Source of the DNA: Sternotherus odoratus
Lineage: Eukaryota; Chordata; Testudines; Kinosternidae
DNA length: 64,000 nt
Reading direction: 5' to 3'
Assembly: GCA_032164245.1 (NCBI GenBank)
Contig: JAVMKO010000003.1
Span: 5,032,651-5,096,650, forward strand
How positions within the stretch are numbered: position 1 is the stretch's first letter; the number at the start of each line of letters is the position of its first letter. The position numbers and the translations under genes were made by a program. Below, one piece after another: positions 45,980 to 57,612 of this stretch. Below the pieces are notes generated by a model. The model was not told the DNA's origin. It made no database searches and saw nothing but the letters and a program-made list of their open reading frames with translations.

Positions 45980-46957
45980 AAGGTACATGGGCCACTAATC
46001 CTATGCATTTAAAACATGCGCTGCTGATCTCCCACACCCTCCTGAGCTGATCAAGCAACAAGCGCTCTGTTCTTTGGATAGGCTGGGATCCTTCTCCGGG
46101 CAGTTACCTGTTTGATGCAGGTTGTCAGAGCAGGCCTGTGAACATCAGCCTTCAGGGCAGAGATCTTCACCGCCCCTCCGATATGGGCTGTCTCCCTCTG
46201 GGGCTGGCTTAACTGGCAGAACAGTTTAGCACCTTTTTTTTAAAAAAAAAATTGGGGAGTGGAATTGGCCCTCCGTCCTTGGAGATGCCCTACTGAGCAT
46301 GTGTGACCCAAAGCAACCCTCTATGCACACCCTACGTGCTATGGTAATAATCTTTGTACAAAATATGCCTTGCGAGGTACGTTTTGGAAAATAATAACTC
46401 TCTGGTCAATAATATCATGGTGCAACGTATGAAGCAACATTCCATATAGAGTTGAGTTCCCCATGCATGACATGTGAAAACCCAACAGCCCTGCTTAAGC
46501 AAACGTTGTCAAAGAGGTCTATCCGAAACAAAGAAATGGGGGGTTTACATCAGATTATATAAGCAGCAAACAGGGTCATCAAGACAGCAGGGGAAAGAGA
46601 TGGTAGGGAACAAAGCAATTTACAAATACAAGTGGGGGGAGGAGGAGGGAAGAAAAGCACACATAATGTCAACAGATCCTGGTCATCAGCATCAAGCCTG
46701 GATCCTCGTGTATGAGTCTCTACCAGATGAGCTTACAGCTTACAGCTCATCTGGTAGAGACTCATACACTAAGAGCTGAATGTTAGCAAATGCTGTAGAG
46801 CAGAATCATTTCACCCTCTTTAAGTGGTTTCAGTGCCACTAGATGGGACAGGACACCACATCCAGGAGGTGTATGAATTCCACATGGAGCCTCCTTTACC
46901 ACCAAACTTCATGTCGCCTTCCTCACAGCTTGGATCAACTTTATTTAGAGGCGTATC
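45980..46957. other. Single-copy flank; no gene seen
   Basis: Starts directly after copy B. About 46290-46680 resembles a common turtle repeat (GGTAATAATCTTTGTACAAA). A 101-codon frame at 46474-46779 crosses the palindrome and has no domain. Confidence 0.4.
46708..46769. repeat. Perfect palindrome with 26-bp arms
   Basis: Arms 46708-46733 and 46744-46769 are exact inverse complements around the 10-bp spacer TACAGCTTAC. The arm contains AGCTCATCTGGTAGAGACTC, which resembles the A-box half of a tRNA-derived SINE. Confidence 0.9.
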
Positions 46958-46965
46958 CTTTAGAA

Positions 46966-47279
46966 CAGTGGCGTGCAACCGTTTCAGTGAGCCCATTTCA
47001 GGAGTCTGATTTGTCTTGCGTACCCCTAAGTGTCACCTCACTTAGAAACTACTCGTTTACAAAATCAGACATAAAAATACAGATTTGTCACAGCGCACCG
47101 TTACTGGAAAATTGCTGACTTTCTCCTTTTGTCTGTATGAAATTTTAGCGTGTACTGATTTCGCTCGTGCTTTTTATGTAGCCCGCGGTACAACTCAAGT
47201 AGGCAAATATTTACAGGAGTTGATGTACCCCCTAGAAGACCTCCTCTGTGTACCCTGTACCGCTGGTTGACAACCACTG
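46966..47279. mobile_element. hAT-type non-autonomous element with 8-bp target-site duplication
   Basis: Termini CAGTGGCGTGCAACC and GGTTGACAACCACTG are inverted. Exact octamers CTTTAGAA lie at 46958-46965 and 47280-47287. The 314-bp length and 8-bp duplication fit a hAT-derived MITE. No transposase is encoded. Confidence 0.85.
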
Positions 47280-47287
47280 CTTTAGAA

Positions 47288-49829
47288 GAACCCACTTCCA
47301 AGACTCAATGGATTATAAAAGAAAGGGGCAGAGAACCCCACATTCTCTTTCACCTAAGAAAACAAAAAACACCAATGGCTTTGGGCCCTAGAAGAGAGCC
47401 TGACCAAGGGGAGAGCCACTCCCCATTTTGCTGAGAGACTGTGAATGAGAGAAGCCATCTTGAACAGAGCCTGTGTCTTGCTAGATTAAGTTTTAGACCT
47501 TTAAAAGTGTAGTTGGTTTTGTTTTACTTGTAACTCTCTCTGCATTCCTTATATTTGAATTCAATTAATCCTCTGTATATTTTGTAAATAGACTCATCTC
47601 AGTTTTACCATAAACTCAGTGCTGTGTTTCAAGGGAAGGGTCTAGTTACCCCCAGTTAAGTTAATAAGCTGTGAAGGGCTTTGGTGTCTTTAAAGGAAAA
47701 AAAACATATGATTTCTCTGTACTATCCAGGACTGGGAGTGGGTTGGGGTCACCCTGCATGTTGCAACCCAGGCTGGCGGAAGCCAGAGTGGAGCTGTAGA
47801 CAGGTTCTAGGCTCAGAGCTGTGGAACCAGGCCGTCTGGCACACATAAACTCAGGGGGTGACCCGCCTGCTGGTAGGCTGATTGTGAGAGGCCCCGGCTG
47901 GGAGCTACAACAACAAAGCATTGTGAGGCACTCACAGTTACAGGGAAGATGGTGGCACAGCCCCTTGCTGGTCTGGATTTGCGCCCCGAACCAGAAAGAC
48001 CGTGAAAACAAGCCCCAAGGGTTTGTGAACCGTTTTGCCTCATTAGTCCCAGACTAGCTGGAGCCAGTAGCCAGCTGCTTCGCTCCTCTGGCAAAAAACA
48101 AACAAACATGGTATCTCTCTCTTTGCCCGTCATCCCCCAGCCGGGGTATGGGTCACCAACTGGTGTTGGTGTTTCAGTAGCAACATGGTATAGTACTGGG
48201 TAAAGGAACAGGACAGAAGCCTGGGTTACATGCGCACATAGGAAGAGGCCCCGGGAAGGGGAGCCAGGGAAGTCTAGGGTATGGAACAGGAAGCCCAATT
48301 GTCTAGGGTCCCAGGGCCTGTAGTAGAGGGTGGGTGGGTGTTTTCCCTATGCCGCCTCATAACAGGGGCAACATTGAAGCCCAGTATGCTGAAGCCAACT
48401 GAGGAGCTGAAGCCACCAGGGGAACAGGAGAGACCCTCAGAGGAAAGGCTGGGCTGGAAGATGGAGTTTGGTGTTTTCCTTTGGACTCTGATTGACTCCG
48501 ATTGGGGTGAATGCTATAACTTGGTTAGTCAACCCAGTGCAGCAGAGCTCCTCCATGAGAACCCCACAGCCACTTGCCAGCCTGTGGATAACTTCTGAGA
48601 GGGGAAACCGAGGCAGAGGCCTGGCCTGCGGTCAGACTGGGTAGATTCCTAGGACTGGAGGCAAGACCTGAATTTCTACTGTAAACACCAGGAACAAGCA
48701 GAACCTCACACACACCCCCAACACACACACATTTTCCAGCTTTCTGGGGCTCCCCCACCCTTTGCAGGGATGAATGGAGACAGCCATCACCACTTACTCT
48801 GCACTGCTTGTCTCAAAGGCCCTTTGGGCAGGTCATAAGCAGACTTGAGGTGCTACTTTTGGACCTGCCAGCGTGGCTTCCTTTCGTTCAGCCTGAGACT
48901 GACTGGCGGGGACCGGGGGATCTGGTGTGGCAGCCAAGGAACGTGTCCTCAAAGGCTGTTAATGGGTTTGTGGAGCAGTTATGACAGAAGAGCAGAGTGC
49001 TTTGAACCCAGCTGCTTTTAAGCCGGCAGTGAACTCAGCTTCCCTGCTGCTGTTGCTGCTCTGTATCCTTCCCACTTTGAAGGGGTAACAGGAGCTATGT
49101 CCATGAACATGGGGGTAGAGCTGGAGCAAACATCCCAAGCCCAAGACTTCTCTCCCAGCAGGGAAACCCAGGGCCAGATTGCTGGCCAGCAGAAATCAGC
49201 ATAGCGCCATCAGCTGAGGCCCTGGCCCCAAATCTTTCCTGACTGCTAGGAAGACACAACAAATGCAAAAGCAAAGTATTCCACGTTGAATCAGAAATTT
49301 GCCTACAGAGCCCCGCGGCACAAAACACCACCTCTTAAGCTAGTGCAGGACCTCCGTCAGCTGGCACCAGGACAATACTCACACTTGTCTGCTTTGACCA
49401 TGATGGAGAAATAATATTTATCGCTATGCTAGAAGAGTAACAGGGAAAGCAAAGTGTCACTCCCCCAACTCCTGCTTTTGATACCTACTCTGGAAATGTC
49501 TAACCTTCTTTAGAGACAGAATGAATACAAGAGCAAAGGGGGACGCACGGAGCTGCAAACAAACCCGGTGGAAATGATCCATTACCATGACTCTAAACAA
49601 CCTTAGCCCTAGGAATTATGGGTTTTAACCCCATTTGATGGCTCTTCCCCAACCTCAGATCTCAACTGTAGGGTTGTCTCTTATTTCCCTCTGTTGCTTT
49701 TTATTAAACCCCACCCCTGGGACAGGATGTTAAAGGTGGATATTTAGGTAGCCACATGAAATGGGTTGGAGGGTTTGGGGGACCAAGTAACCAGGGCCCC
49801 ACAGTCCCCTTCCAGTTATTTGTGGGGTA
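47288..49829. other. No gene seen; possible LTR-element remnants
   Basis: Open frames up to 161 codons (47813-48298, minus) have no domain and overlap others. AT-rich 47480-47650 followed by GC-rich sequence hints at an old LTR element, but no paired repeats were found. Confidence 0.35.
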
Positions 49830-49942
49830 GGGTGACCAGATGTCCCGATTTTATAGGGACAGTCCTGATATTTGGGGCTGTCTTCCATAGGCTCCTATTA
49901 CCCTCCTCCCCGTCCTGATTTTGCACACTTGTCTGGTCACCC
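49830..49942. mobile_element. TA-flanked inverted-repeat element, family 1, single-copy region
   Basis: GGGTGACCAGATGTCCCGAT to TTGTCTGGTCACCC with TA on both sides. Confidence 0.8.
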
Positions 49943-50254
49943 TATTGTGGAGTGAAGCTAGCCCTTGCAACGACAGGTCTCCCCTCCCCATAGCAGGAGC
50001 TAGGGGCAGCAGCACCAGGATGATGGTGGGGGAGGCATCTTCACAGCCTCCTGGACCCCAAAGGATGGCACCAAATTCTGTTTTCTACCTATGCACTCTG
50101 GAGACTCTTTCCTCTCTACTGATTGGCTGTTTGTGGCAACATCCTCCGACCCATCTCCTGCTGCCAGTCTCAATCTCTGCCCTCCCTGCTCCTCCATCCT
50201 TCCTTCCCCCCTCGTTATGTCCCCCCCCCCCCCAGCTGCCATCTCCCTTTCTTC

Positions 50255-50835
50255 CCAGGTCATCAATCCCAAGAAAGAACCAGTGTGATCATCTCGTCCG
50301 ACCTCCTGTACAACCCAGGCCAGAGACCTGCCCCCTGATAATTCCTAGAGCAGATCTATCAGAGAAACATCCAATCCTGATTTTACTAGTCAGTGCTGGA
50401 GACGCCACCACAACCCATGAGAAATTGTTCCAATGGTTCATTATTCTCACCATCAAAAATGGGCACCTTAGTCTCAATCTGAATATGTCTAGCGTCAACA
50501 TTGTCCAGGCATTGGATGATGTGATCCCTTTCTCTGCTCGACGGAAGAGCCCATGATTTGCTCCCCGTGGAGGTACTTACAGACAGTGATCAGGTCACCC
50601 CTTCGCCTTCTCTGTTAAGCTCAATAGACTCCAGGGGCTGAGTCTGTCACTCTAGTGCAGGTCTTCTAATCCTTGAATCATTCTCGGGACTCTTCTCTGA
50701 CCCCTCCCAATGTGTCGACATCCTTCTTGAATGGTGGACACCAGTTCCCTCACTCCTGTTAAATCCTCACCACCTGCCTTCTCCCCGGCCCAAAACATCG
50801 CCCCATGATAAGAAGACTTTGCTCTCTATAGGGCC
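50255..50835 (-). mobile_element. CR1 LINE 3' fragment, antisense
   Basis: AATGGTTCATTATTCTCACC, then GATCAGGTCACCCCTTCGCC and TCCTTCTTGAATGGTGGACA are CR1 words in reverse. It is preceded on the left by a poly-C run (about 50221-50233). Confidence 0.7.
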
Positions 50836-52320
50836 TGTACAGCCCAGGTCTCCATGCCAAGGAGCGTCTGCCCAGATACAAATGGGTGGAGTTCCATATA
50901 TGATCCACAGCCACTTTCAAATGGACCAACCAAGACATGCACGTTACAGCCCTAAGGGCTCACACCCACATACCGTCTCAATCCTCGCTCTCCTCCCCCA
51001 CCTCTCATCTAGATCCTATGGGCTGGCCATGTGAACGCTTGACTACAGGAGCATTCAGGGGACCCCTCATAGCATTAAGCACTGTGCTTGGTGGACAGCA
51101 ATTGCAGGATCAAGCTCTTTGATTGTATGGTGCTTGGGGCAGGGGCCTTGGCTGAGAGATTCAAAGGGCCTAAGGGACTTGAATTTCAATGGGAGGGAAC
51201 GTAGTTCCCTTTGAGAATCTCAGCCTTCATCTCTCTTCTCTCTCTGTATAGTACCCAGTGCTCTTTAGGACACTGGCTAGCTCCGAGTAGAGCTGTGACT
51301 GACTGCAGAGTGGAGAAAGCCAGTCATTCCCGCTCAGCTGGTGCACATTGACTGCAGTGGAGCGACGCCAATTTACACCAGCTGCAGATCTGGCCCCAAA
51401 GGGCTGAGGGGGTGCGAATGAGCTTTCCGCACCTCGGTTACAGACAATGTCGACTAGCAAAGATTAAAAGGCGGGTCTAGTTCGGAGAGCAGCTCTGTAG
51501 AAGTGCTGTAATTATCCTCAAAGTCCGGGTGGGCTCAGTGTACAAGCCAGCGTCTACCGGGGCTTTGAAAAACCAGCTGTGTTCTGTCCATCTCCCGCAT
51601 CCTCCTCTCTAGTGCAGACTCTGCAGCCAGAATTTAGCTACTGGTGACGTGTGATGCAGAAGGGAGTCCCCAGTCCTGGAGCCTGCGGAGTTCGGAAGGC
51701 CAGCGTTCAGCTGCCATCATTTTCTTGGCTTGCAAGGAGAAGAACCGCAGAGCTGACCACGTGGTGGGGCCCGGCTGTTGGCAGCAGAGCTTGCTAGTGC
51801 AACTCTGTCCTCTGGTTCATCCGTCCAAGGATCATTCCTTGTCTAGCTCCTCAGATCTTTGGGCTCTGAAGAGACTCCTCCAAAAGGCAGTGGGACTCAC
51901 AGAGTCAGGTAGCTCGGGATAATCCCTGTTACACAGAGCTCAATAGTGGTCTGTGCACGTACCCGCCCTCACCACAATGGACTGAGTAGGCACCAGGGAC
52001 CTGAACCAAATCATGCAGCACGGGAAGGGATTATTATGGGAGCCTATCAATATGGAAGGAGTGTTGATGTGTCTTCTGCTGGGTCAGAGCAGGTGGTCTT
52101 TGCTGCTAGCACACAAGATGCCTGTCAGAGCACCAACACTGATGTGAGGTCGGTGGCATGAGGCATTTCCTTTCTCCCCCGGAGGGTTTGCCAGCCCTGA
52201 GGGGGTTCAAGAGGTCCCTAGGATTCTCCCTGATGTGTCCCTCTGCTGGATGCTCTGCGTCACCATGATGGTGACTTGCTTGTTGGCCATAGGGTTGGAT
52301 CGCCACTTGGTCTGGAAAGG
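50836..52320. other. No gene seen
   Basis: Short overlapping open frames only. Around 51060-51160 there is a diverged copy of the amniote repeat tail also seen near 63450 (AGCATTAAGCACTGTGC). Confidence 0.4.
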
Positions 52321-52321
52321 A

Positions 52322-52521
52322 AGGAGAGGGAAGTGTGGCAGGGTGCTGGCCAGGAGTGCCTGTGCCAGCCCTGCTGTCCCTTTAAGAGGGAAAAACCTCT
52401 AGAAGCTTTCCCTGAGGGGGAAGGCTAATTAGCCACCTGGCTGTAGCCCTGAGCTACAGAGGGCTTAATGGGTCGCACCTGGCAGCCTCCTCAGAGGATA
52501 AAAGCCTGCCAGGCAGGAAGC

Positions 52522-52607
<86 letters not shown>

Positions 52608-52790
52608 TAGAGCTGAGGCTAAGGGCCTGTAAGAGCTGACCACTTCCAGGGACCAGCCAGGTCGAGGGCTGGGACTCAGTTGAACTGTATAAAGCTGTAT
52701 TTCGGTGGTGGGGCTTGCGCTGTAAATAAAGAGCACTGTTGGGAGCCACAGAAGAGTCTTCTGCCTGTTTGTGCCGTGACTTTCCCTTCC
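52322..52790 (+). mobile_element. LTR-like block with microsatellites
   Basis: Begins TGTGGCAGGGTGCTGGCC, has a TATA-like GGATAAAAGCC at about 52497 and a polyadenylation-like GTAAATAAAGAGCACTG at about 52730, the order expected in a solo LTR. The right border is unclear and no target-site duplication was found. Confidence 0.4.
52524..52607. repeat. (GT)n followed by (AAAG)n microsatellite
   Basis: About 19 GT units then about 11 AAAG units inside the LTR-like block. Confidence 0.95.
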
Positions 52791-52913
52791 TAAGTGCTAT
52801 ACTTTGCCCTCGTCTGACTGACTTTCCTCTTGTTGCTTTCAGACTGATTCTCCCATTTCTCAAGGTTGTTTTGTCCTCCAGAGTGTGGTAATGGAGCACA
52901 GCAGCCCCTAGAT

Positions 52914-53226
52914 CAAGGATAGGCAACCTATGGCATGCGTGCCAAAGGCGGCACACGAGCTCATTTTCAGAGGCACTCACACTGCCTGGGGTCCTGGCCA
53001 CCGGCCCGGGGGGGCTCTGCATTTTAATTTAATTTTAAATGAAGTTTCTTAAACATTTTAAAAACCTTATTTACTTTACATTCAACAATAGCTTAGTTCT
53101 ATATTATAGACTTGCAGAAAGAGATCTTCTAAAAACGTGCAAATGAATGACTGGCAGGTGAAACCTTACATTAGAGTGAATAAATGAAGACGCGGCACAC
53201 CACGTCTGAACGGTCGCCGACCCCTG
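52914..53226. mobile_element. hAT-type non-autonomous element
   Basis: Starts CAAGGATAGGCAACCTATGG and ends GGTCGCCGACCCCTG, the diverged form of the usual hAT CAGGGGTCGGCAACC termini. Flanking octamers CCCTAGAT and CCCTAGGC agree at 6 of 8 positions. Confidence 0.7.
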
Positions 53227-53337
53227 CCCTAGGCACAAGGCAGTGCAATCTCGTGGGTTAGACACCAGACTGGTTTATTCCCAGCTCTCCCACTAACCTG
53301 AGGCATAACCTTGGACAAGTTGCTCTCACTTTGACTT

Positions 53338-55026
53338 GTGTTTGTGGCAGGCTTGCATCTTACTCTGTGTTTGTCCAGCTCTCTGCACAATGGGGCCCTG
53401 ATCTTGTTTTTGGGGCCACTGAGGTTATTCTATTATTCTATTGTTATTCCACTGGGGTTATTCTATCTACTACCCAAGATCCACAAACCTGGAAACCCTG
53501 GACGCCCCATCATCTCGGGCATTGGCACTCTCACTGAAGGACTGTCTGGATATGTGGACTCTCTACTCAGACCCTATGCCACCAGCACTCCCAGCTATCT
53601 CCGTGATACCACTGACTTCCTGAGAAAACTACAATGCATTGGTGACCTTCCAGAAAACACCATCCTAGCCACCATGGATGTAGAGGCTCTCTACACAAAC
53701 ATCCCACACAAAGATGGAATACAAGCTGTCCGGAATAGTATCCCCGATGATGCCACAGCACAGGTGGTTGCTGAGCTCTGTGACTTTATCCTCACACACA
53801 ACTATTTCAAATTTGATGACAATATATTCCTCCAGACTAGTGGCACTGCTATGGGTACCCACATGGCCCCACAGTATGCCAATATCTTTATGGCTGACCT
53901 GGAACAATGCTTCCTCAACTCTCGTCCACTCACACCCCTTCTCTATCTACGCTACATTGATGACATCTTCATCATCTGGACCCATGGGAAAGAAACTCTG
54001 GAAGAATTCCACCATGACTTCAACAGCTTCCACCCCACCATCCACCTCAGTCTGGACCAGTCCACACAGGAAGTCCACTTCCTAGACACCACAGTGCAAA
54101 TTAATGACGGCCACATCGACACCACCCTATACCGAAAACCTACCGACAGCTATGCCTACCTTCATGCCACCAGCTTCCATCCCGGACATACCACACGATC
54201 CATTGTCTACAGCCAAGCACTGAGATACAATCGGATTTGCTCCAACCCCTCAGACAGAGACCAACACCTACGAGATCTTCACCAAGCTTTCTCAAAACTA
54301 CAATACCCGCACAAGGAAATAAGGACACAGATCAAAAGAGCCAGACATGTACCCAGAAGCCTACTGCTGCAAGAGAAGCCCAAGAAAGAAAACAACAGAA
54401 CACCACTGGCCATCACCTACAGTCCTCAGTTAAAACCTCTGCAACGCATCATCAGTGACCTACAACCCATCCTGGACAATAATCCCTCACTTTCACAGGC
54501 CTTGGGAGGAAGGCCAGTCCTGGCACACAGACAACCCGCCAACCTTAAGCAGATTCTCACCAGCAACAGCACACCGCACCATAATAACTCCAACTCAGGA
54601 ACCAATCCATGCAACAAACCTCAATGCCAACTCTGCCCACATATCTACACCAGCAACACCATCACAGGACCTAACCAGATCAGGCACACCATCACTGGTT
54701 CATTCACTTGCTCATCAACCAATGTCATATATGCCATTATATGCCACCAATGTCCCTCTGCTATGTACATCGGCCAAACTGGACAGTCCCTACGAAAAAG
54801 GATAAATGGACACAAATCAGATATCAGGAATGGCAATATACAAAAACCTGTTGGAGGATACTTCAACCTGCCTGGACACACAATTACAGATTTAAAAGTC
54901 ACCATACTGCAGCAAAAAACCTTCAAGTCCCGACTGCAAAGAGAAACTGCAGAGCTGCAATTCATTTGCAAATTTAACACAATCAATCTGGGACTGAACA
55001 AAGACCTTGAGTGGCTTGCTTATTAG
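53338..55026 (+). CDS. Penelope-like element reverse transcriptase with GIY-YIG endonuclease (5' truncated)
   Basis: Open for 562 codons; the element itself begins about codon 40, the first residues being flank. Reverse transcriptase blocks in order are LLPKIHKPGNPGRPII, then DVEALYTNIPHKDG, GTAMGTHMAPQYANIF (from residue 169), the catalytic YIDD at 206-209 and VHFLDTTVQI. A Cys pattern, NPCNKPQCQLCPHI, precedes the endonuclease. The GIY-YIG part has VIYAI from residue 463 and YIGQTGQSLRKRINGHKSDI from 477, keeping the Arg and His expected for catalysis. Penelope-like proteins normally carry an extra N-terminal part of several hundred residues (such as that at 33623-34432), which is missing here. 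So the copy is dead on arrival but still uninterrupted, which implies a recent insertion. Confidence 0.9.
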   Translation: MFVAGLHLTLCLSSSLHNGALILFLGPLRLFYYSIVIPLGLFYLLPKIHKPGNPGRPIISGIGTLTEGLSGYVDSLLRPYATSTPSYLRDTTDFLRKLQCIGDLPENTILATMDVEALYTNIPHKDGIQAVRNSIPDDATAQVVAELCDFILTHNYFKFDDNIFLQTSGTAMGTHMAPQYANIFMADLEQCFLNSRPLTPLLYLRYIDDIFIIWTHGKETLEEFHHDFNSFHPTIHLSLDQSTQEVHFLDTTVQINDGHIDTTLYRKPTDSYAYLHATSFHPGHTTRSIVYSQALRYNRICSNPSDRDQHLRDLHQAFSKLQYPHKEIRTQIKRARHVPRSLLLQEKPKKENNRTPLAITYSPQLKPLQRIISDLQPILDNNPSLSQALGGRPVLAHRQPANLKQILTSNSTPHHNNSNSGTNPCNKPQCQLCPHIYTSNTITGPNQIRHTITGSFTCSSTNVIYAIICHQCPSAMYIGQTGQSLRKRINGHKSDIRNGNIQKPVGGYFNLPGHTITDLKVTILQQKTFKSRLQRETAELQFICKFNTINLGLNKDLEWLAY

Positions 55027-55328
55027 AAAAATAGCTTCTCCTCTCTCCGAGTTCACACCCCCTATTCAACTGCTAGAAGAATAACCCACCCTCCCTGATT
55101 GGAGATAACAAGCTGGTTCAGCCTAATTGGACTAACCTTGTTACCTTCTACCTGGTTCTTGCCTACTTTTCTATACCTGCCCCTGGACACTTCCACTGCT
55201 TGCATCCGACGAAGTGGGTATTAGCCCACGAAAGCTTATGCTTCAAAACTTTATAGTTAGTCTTTAAGGTGCCACAGGACTTTGTTACCTCTGCTATTCC
55301 AGACTAACACGGCTACCTCTCTGATTCT
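53455..55328 (+). mobile_element. Penelope-like retroelement, 5' truncated
   Basis: The coding part is followed by a 300-bp 3' region with TTGCATCCGACGAAGTGGGT, then CCCACGAAAGCTTATGCTTC and the terminal ACACGGCTACCTCTCTGATT, then CT. The same 3' end occurs as short solo tails elsewhere in the window. The left border, near TTATTCTATCTACTACCC, is a junction with unrelated sequence. Confidence 0.9.
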
Positions 55329-55424
55329 TCTCTTACTGTTTATTTTTCACCACTGGACTTCTGGAAAGAGCCTCTTGCTTTCTACATGCTCTCTTTCTAT
55401 GCATATGGTTATGTGCATAATACA

Positions 55425-55583
55425 GCTGGGTCAGACCAATGATCCAAGTAGGCCAGTATCCTGTCTATGACTGGCCAGTATCAGATGATTCAGATGGAAT
55501 GAACAGAACAGGGCAATTTTGAGTTATTCATCCTATTGTCCAGTCTCAGCTGTTGATGGACCTATCCTCCATAAATGTATCTA
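55425..55583 (-). mobile_element. CR1 LINE fragment, antisense, left of insertion
   Basis: GCTGGGTCAGACCAATGATC and GGCCAGTATCCTGTCTATGA are CR1 words in reverse. The copy continues after the Tigger-like insertion at 56010-56115. Confidence 0.65.
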
Positions 55584-56007
55584 CAGTAAAACCTCGATTT
55601 AACGGACCTCGATTTAACGGACTTCGGATGCAACGGACAAAATTTGTAAGAAAGTCTGATGCATCCGAAATCCGTTTGTCGAGGGCTCCCCCGGGGTTTG
55701 AGCTTGGGGCTGGAGTGTCCCGGGAGCCGGGATCGTGCGGGCTGACTGCCCGCTCCCGGCGGCCGCCGGGGTTTGAGCTGGGGGCGGGCTGCCGCCCGGC
55801 CCCCACCAGCACACAGGCTGCCTGGAAGGTCCTGGGAGCCGGGACCGTGCGGGCTGGCTGCCGGCTCCCCGCTGCCTCCCCGATAATTAAATATTATTTA
55901 TATTTAATAAATAAATATTATTATTTAATAAATTATTAAATAACGGACTTTCGGCTTTAACGGACACCCCCTCGCCCGAATTAGTCCGTTATATCGAGGT
56001 TTTACTG
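55584..56007. mobile_element. Pogo/Tigger-like non-autonomous DNA transposon
   Basis: Starts CAGTAAAACCTCGATTTAAC and ends TTATATCGAGGTTTTACTG, inverted termini flanked by TA duplications (55582-55583 and 56008-56009). The 424-bp element has a GC-rich core with two similar GGGGTTTGAGCTTGGGGC-type units and an A+T-rich 50-bp stretch of TAATAAAT type. No intact transposase. Confidence 0.85.
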
Positions 56008-56009
56008 TA

Positions 56010-56115
56010 ATTCTTTTTTGAACCCAGTTATACTTTTGGCCTTTACAATATCCCATGACAATGAGTTGCACCGGATGGCTGTGTTTCATGTGAAGAAGTA
56101 TTTCCTTTGTTTGTT
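56010..56115 (-). mobile_element. CR1 LINE fragment, antisense, right of insertion
   Basis: CCAGTTATACTTTTGGCCTT and AAGAAGTATTTCCTTTGTTT match the antisense CR1 also seen at 60755-61230. Confidence 0.65.
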
Positions 56116-57612
56116 TTAAATTTGCTCCCCATATGTACAAACATGTACATATGTATCACGACCTATGTATACACATGTACATTTACACACTAGGCCTGGT
56201 TTTCCATTGTCCCTGCATGTGGTGTCGTCATTCATTTTGATTTGGTAGCATTTCACACTCCATCTGCACCAGCACAAATGATGGCAGAAGGGGGAGTGCA
56301 TTCTGTAGAACTAAAATCAATCATGAACAGATTTCTCTAAGTTTGTATAGACCACTCATCACCATCACAGCTGAACACATCCTGGAGAACCATAATTTTT
56401 GACACCATTCTTCCCTCATACAAAAAATAAATATACAGTAATATACAGGCTAGTGGGGCTAATACTTTAGCAAAACTCCCATTGACTGTAATGTGAAAAA
56501 GGACCACGGAAGCAGGTCCACACTGCAGAGGGAACAATTTCACACAGGCAGATGGATGATCTCTGCAATTTTTTGGTGAGGAGGCCGGTTAGGGACTTTC
56601 TCTCTCCCCACACCCCACTATATTTCATGGTTCTCATTGTGCAGTAGATTCCCAGTGCAGGAATGTATTGTTCTCCCCATTCTACGTATTTTTCTGTGAT
56701 TTGCTAAATGTATCGCAACATCCTGTTTACCTCGCTCTCCAGATATCTTGTGTGCCTTTAGGGTTGTCACAAATAAATCGTGATCTGCATAAGAGGGAAT
56801 CGCCATCTCTGATATTCATGATGACATTTTTATAAACATTTTTTTATTTGTTCAGGGGAAACAAATTCTACAACTAGTGAACTGATTCTTTTATGTAGCA
56901 GCTATACAAAAGAACTAATACCTGGCTGGATATTCTCACTGTTAATATGGGTTTGCCTGGTTGAAGTTGCTCTGCTGGTAATATCTTACATGGAGAAGAC
57001 AGATGGAATGTGTGTGTGTGTAATTTTCTGGGTCAGTTTGTTCCACTGTGAGTGTGAACCTTAAAAGTTATTTAATTTATTACAATAACACATAAAGCCC
57101 TTTAAAGCTGAAGGCTTGGAAGAGGAAATTATGCACATAGGTTAGTAACCTTCAGCGATATGACTGACAACTACAGTTAGACGAACACAGCAGAGTGATA
57201 TGCTAAACATTGTCACATTGTGGGGGTTCAAATCCAGACAGGTGCAGGGTTGTGTCAACACTTCCCCTGCAACCCCAGGTGCACTCTCTGCCTAAGACAC
57301 TCATAGACAGCCTACCCAAGCATGCAGGTCACACCCTGAATGGTAGACAACCCTGGCTCAGCAGACCTGACCCCAGCAGCACACCGACTCTCACACTTCC
57401 ACCAGCCTTGGCTACAAGAAGCCCAACACACGCTCAGTCCCCATTTCCCCCCAAAATTATCCACCCTGGCTAGCTCAGAAAAATAGTAAGGTTCAATGCT
57501 CCAGTAAAGAGTCAATATACACAGCAGCTTATCATTTTAACTAGGGTTAATGCTCACTTAAGTTAAACAGCACTGAGTTGGTTTATAATAAAAAAAATTA
57601 GCAATTGGGAAA
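56116..57612. other. No gene seen
   Basis: Mostly A+T-rich with short open frames. GGGGTTCAAATCCAGACAGG near 57225 resembles a pol III B box and may be another SINE remnant. Confidence 0.4.

Noticed and set aside
49921..50556. 211-codon plus-strand frame
   Set aside because: It begins in an inverted-repeat element and ends in antisense CR1; composition is proline-rich low complexity.
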